This document shows positions 5,922-8,239 of a DNA stretch of 8,239 nucleotides, one piece after another; the first letter of the stretch is position 1, and each line of letters opens with the position of its first letter. A program made the position numbers and the translations under genes. Under the pieces are notes generated by a model that was not told the origin of the DNA, ran no database searches, and saw nothing but the letters and a program-made list of their open reading frames with translations. Source of the DNA: Acidimicrobiaceae bacterium (GTDB lineage: Bacteria > Actinomycetota > Acidimicrobiia > Acidimicrobiales > Ilumatobacteraceae); assembly GCA_947458565.1 (NCBI GenBank), contig CANGZK010000050.1, forward strand, positions 1 to 8,239. Reading direction: 5' to 3'.

Positions 5922-6896
5922 ATGCTGAGGTTTACGATCAAGAGATTGGCATGGGCAGTGCCCACTCTGCTCTTGGTTACGTTCCTCGTCTATATCGCTT
6001 TGCGTTTGGGAACTGACCCACTGCAGAGCTATCTACGCGCTAATCCTCGTGCGACAAAAGTGAAAATTGCGCAGTACAAGTCCGTCAATGGGCTGTCTTC
6101 AAATTATGTGCTCGGATATTTCAGTTGGTTGAAGAATTTCGTAACTTTCAATTGGCCGCGCAGCATTAAGGGAAGCCGTGAGGTTTGGCCAGCGTTGAAA
6201 GACTCAATGGTTAATACGGTTCGACTTGGATCGCTTGCCACATTTGTCGGGGTCGTAGTTGGGCTGATGGTCGGAATGTTTGCGGCACTCAAGCCAGGTA
6301 GCCGACGAGACGTTGCGGTCAACACCGCTGCGTTTTTGGGAATCTCAATACCGCCATACATCACTGCTGTGTTGTTCCAATTGTTGTTTGCGGTGTATTG
6401 GTCGAGGTGGTTTGGGCACACTCTCTTCCCAACATCCGGTGTTTATCCACCTGGACATATGGGCTTCGATTTGGTTCTGATGCTTAAACACATGGCGCTT
6501 CCAACGATTGTCGTTGCAATTCAGGTCATCGCCGTATACAGCAGGTACATGAGGTCCTCATTACTGGATGTTTTGAATTCGGACTTTATGAGGACTGCTC
6601 GCTCGAAGGGGATCAGTGAGCGTCAGATTCTATTCAAGCACGGTGTGCGTAATGCTTTAATCCCAGTCGTGACAATTGCCGCGCTCGATATAGGTTCAAT
6701 TATAGGTGGCCTAATTATCACAGAGAATATTTTTGCTTACCCAGGAATGGGTATGTATTTTCTTTCGGCATTTGATACAGGAGACTTTCCTTTGTTGATG
6801 CCATGGATGGTGCTCGTTGTATTTTCAACACTGATGTTCAACTTAATAGCCGACGTGTCATACGCATTTTTAGATCCGAGGATTCGTCTTGACTGA
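5922..6896 (+). CDS. Peptide-type ABC transporter permease, DppB/OppB family
   Basis: This inner-membrane subunit forms half of the translocation channel for the solute delivered by the upstream lipoprotein. From ATG 5922 it has 324 residues. It starts with the family pattern of a short basic head and one membrane helix (about 9-28), then an extracytoplasmic region, then five further hydrophobic segments. The EAA coupling loop that contacts the ATPase reads TARSKGIS with RNALIP after it (about 225-247), and the C-terminus ends DPRIRLD, typical of the family. ATG 5922 was chosen because GGGGGA at 5910-5915 precedes it by 6 nt and it gives the normal N-terminus; a frame from TTG 5880 would begin inside the terminator T run. 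TAATAT at 5899-5904 could be a weak internal -10. The gene overlaps the next permease by 8 nt. Confidence 0.95.
   Translation: MLRFTIKRLAWAVPTLLLVTFLVYIALRLGTDPLQSYLRANPRATKVKIAQYKSVNGLSSNYVLGYFSWLKNFVTFNWPRSIKGSREVWPALKDSMVNTVRLGSLATFVGVVVGLMVGMFAALKPGSRRDVAVNTAAFLGISIPPYITAVLFQLLFAVYWSRWFGHTLFPTSGVYPPGHMGFDLVLMLKHMALPTIVVAIQVIAVYSRYMRSSLLDVLNSDFMRTARSKGISERQILFKHGVRNALIPVVTIAALDIGSIIGGLIITENIFAYPGMGMYFLSAFDTGDFPLLMPWMVLVVFSTLMFNLIADVSYAFLDPRIRLD
6878..6882 (+). promoter_or_regulatory. Ribosome binding site supporting the TTG start of the second permease
   Basis: GAGGA lies 6 nt before TTG 6889, inside the end of the first permease gene. It supports the rare TTG start and suggests coupled translation of the two permeases. 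Confidence 0.7.
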
Positions 6897-7803
6897 GTTC
6901 GCAACGATTTCACCTAAGCGCATGGCTATGCGGCGGTTCCTTTCGCACAAGGCTGCGGTTGCCAGCTGTGTGTTGCTTGCGTTAATGGTGCTTGCGGTTA
7001 TTTTGTCACCGATTACTGCCCGTTATGGTGTCAATGAGCAGGTGCGAAAACCACCTAACACATTCTTGCCACCTCAGAAGTTGGCGTGGTTCGGTACTGA
7101 CGAAATTGGTCGAGATATGTACAGTCGTCTGATTTACGGAATCAGAGTTTCGCTCATTATCGGTCTGTTCAGTGCGTTGATTTCGACAATTGTTGGATGT
7201 GTTATTGGTGCCGTGGCCGGGTTTAGGGGTGGCAGGTTTGACGACATCGTCATGCGTGTAACCGACTTGTTTCTTGCATTTCCGTTTCTGGTTGCGCTAC
7301 TTGTCGTGCGCAACACCATTGGTGGCATCGGTTGGTTGACGGCAATCATTGGCGATAAATCGTCGGCGAGATTCGTTGTATTCTTGCTATCGGTGTTTGG
7401 GTGGATGGGCGTGGCCCGAATCGTCAGAGGTCAGATATTGTCGCTTAAAGAGCGTGAATTCATTGAGGCTGCTAGGGCGGTTGGGGCAACTCGCCGCTAC
7501 ATAGTGCGCACACACCTCTTGCCGAACTCGATTGGTCCGATTATGGTTGCGCTTTCATTTGCCGTCGTCGGTTCAATCATTGCCGAATCGACACTCGCAT
7601 TTTTTGGCTATGGACCACAAGCCGGAGATGGCGGTACATCTTTGGGCATTTTGGTTGGTGCCGCGAAAGGTGCAGTGCAGTCCGGCTACTGGTGGATTGC
7701 TGTATTTCCTTGCTTCGCTTTGGTGTTGATCTCGTTAGCCATCAACTTCATCGGCGACGCCTTGCGTGATGCCACAGACCCACGTTTGGACAGGGGAGAG
7801 TGA
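6889..7803 (+). CDS. Peptide-type ABC transporter permease, DppC/OppC family
   Basis: This is the second half of the membrane channel, pairing with the DppB-like protein just upstream. The 304-residue product has the OppC-type N-terminal helix (about 22-42), then the family signature WFGTDEIGRDMYSR (67-80), multiple membrane segments, and the EAA loop EFIEAARAVGA at 190-200 followed by HLLPN, which docks on the ATPase. The C-terminus GDALRDATDPRLD is typical. Translation probably begins at TTG 6889, inside the previous gene (8-nt overlap at TTGACTGA), because GAGGA is correctly placed and the resulting N-terminus is normal; ATG codons further in, at residues 12 and 14, lack such a site. The stop TGA 7801-7803 overlaps the ATG of the ATPase gene by one base, so the subunits are likely made from one transcript with coupled translation. 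Confidence 0.95.
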   Translation: MTEFATISPKRMAMRRFLSHKAAVASCVLLALMVLAVILSPITARYGVNEQVRKPPNTFLPPQKLAWFGTDEIGRDMYSRLIYGIRVSLIIGLFSALISTIVGCVIGAVAGFRGGRFDDIVMRVTDLFLAFPFLVALLVVRNTIGGIGWLTAIIGDKSSARFVVFLLSVFGWMGVARIVRGQILSLKEREFIEAARAVGATRRYIVRTHLLPNSIGPIMVALSFAVVGSIIAESTLAFFGYGPQAGDGGTSLGILVGAAKGAVQSGYWWIAVFPCFALVLISLAINFIGDALRDATDPRLDRGE

Positions 7804-8239
7804 TGAGCGAGCTGGTGCTTTCTATCCGTGATTTAAGAGTCACATTCGATACTCCTTTGGGAGCCCTTGAAGCCGTACGTGGTGTCGATATCGATGTACA
7901 CGCTGGCGAAATGATGGGTGTTGTAGGCGAGAGTGGATCAGGCAAATCGGTGACTTTTCTTGCAGCAATGGGTCTGTTGCCACATCGCGCGAAGGTGACC
8001 GGTTCGGTGAAGCTCAATGGACAAGAAATGATTGGTGCTTCAAACAAGGTGTTGCGAAATATGCGCGGTGGTTTGATGTCGATGATTTTTCAAGATCCGC
8101 TTTCAGCGCTCAATCCCGTTCACCGCATTGGCGATCAAATTATTGAAATGTTGAAGGCGCACCAACCAAATTTGAGTGAAAAGGATGCTGCGGATCGTGC
8201 TGTTGAATTGCTTGAAATTGTCGGCATACCGCAAGCTGC
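7803..8239 (+). CDS. Peptide-type ABC transporter ATP-binding protein, DppD/OppD family (partial, 3' end outside)
   Basis: The frame from ATG 7803 is open to the right edge, giving 145 complete codons. The Walker A motif GESGSGKS is at 42-49, followed by the SVTFLAAMGLLP helix typical of peptide/nickel importer ATPases, and the Q-loop segment FQDPLSALNP places Gln97. The signature motif, Walker B and the C-terminal zinc-free or oligopeptide extension lie beyond the window. It supplies ATP hydrolysis for the two permeases upstream. The start overlaps the preceding stop in TGATGA and is preceded by GGGGAG (7793-7798) with a 4-nt spacer. A second ATPase of DppF/OppF type is expected next, which is inference from family practice. 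Confidence 0.95.
   Translation, partial: MSELVLSIRDLRVTFDTPLGALEAVRGVDIDVHAGEMMGVVGESGSGKSVTFLAAMGLLPHRAKVTGSVKLNGQEMIGASNKVLRNMRGGLMSMIFQDPLSALNPVHRIGDQIIEMLKAHQPNLSEKDAADRAVELLEIVGIPQA

Noticed and set aside
5834..6016. 60-codon plus-strand frame starting in the hairpin
   Set aside because: It overlaps the hairpin and the permease start in another frame and has no ribosome site or family pattern.

Overview
The window reads as a chromosomal segment of an actinobacterium with moderate G+C, possibly a free-living Acidimicrobiia-like or other aquatic lineage. This is inferred from the uvrC-rapZ-gap-pgk-tpiA gene order, the arginine-type Walker A of RapZ, frequent GTG/TTG starts and a probable leaderless gap transcript; the lineage is not proven by the sequence. 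All genes lie on the plus strand and no mobile element, CRISPR array or RNA gene was seen.

Positions 1-973 hold the last 30 codons of uvrC (nucleotide excision repair) followed closely by rapZ, a P-loop nucleotide-binding regulator. Positions 1019-3959 hold a compact lower-glycolysis block: gap, pgk and tpiA, together interconverting dihydroxyacetone phosphate and 3-phosphoglycerate. The block appears to have its own promoter, with gap starting about 8 nt after a -10 element, and pgk and tpiA overlap by 11 nt. The genes yvcK and whiA, which in most actinobacteria lie between rapZ and gap, are absent here, and secG does not follow tpiA.

Positions 3960-4085 are a 126-nt spacer and leader. From 4086 to the window end runs a dipeptide/oligopeptide-type ABC importer operon: a lipoprotein substrate-binding protein (SBP), a strong 14-bp hairpin, two permeases (DppB/OppB type, then DppC/OppC type) and the beginning of a DppD/OppD-type ATPase cut by the window edge. 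The permeases and ATPase are joined by stop/start overlaps; the hairpin after the SBP gene probably makes the binding protein more abundant than the membrane complex.

The most unusual point is the SBP. The stretch that normally opens the mature family-5 fold (the first strands, with a VIGAEQ...LNP...LL.GE pattern) is missing after the signal peptide and is found instead at the very C-terminus, after a DVDGDG linker that follows the usual family end. The gene therefore looks like a circularly permuted SBP, or the remnant of a tandem SBP fusion.
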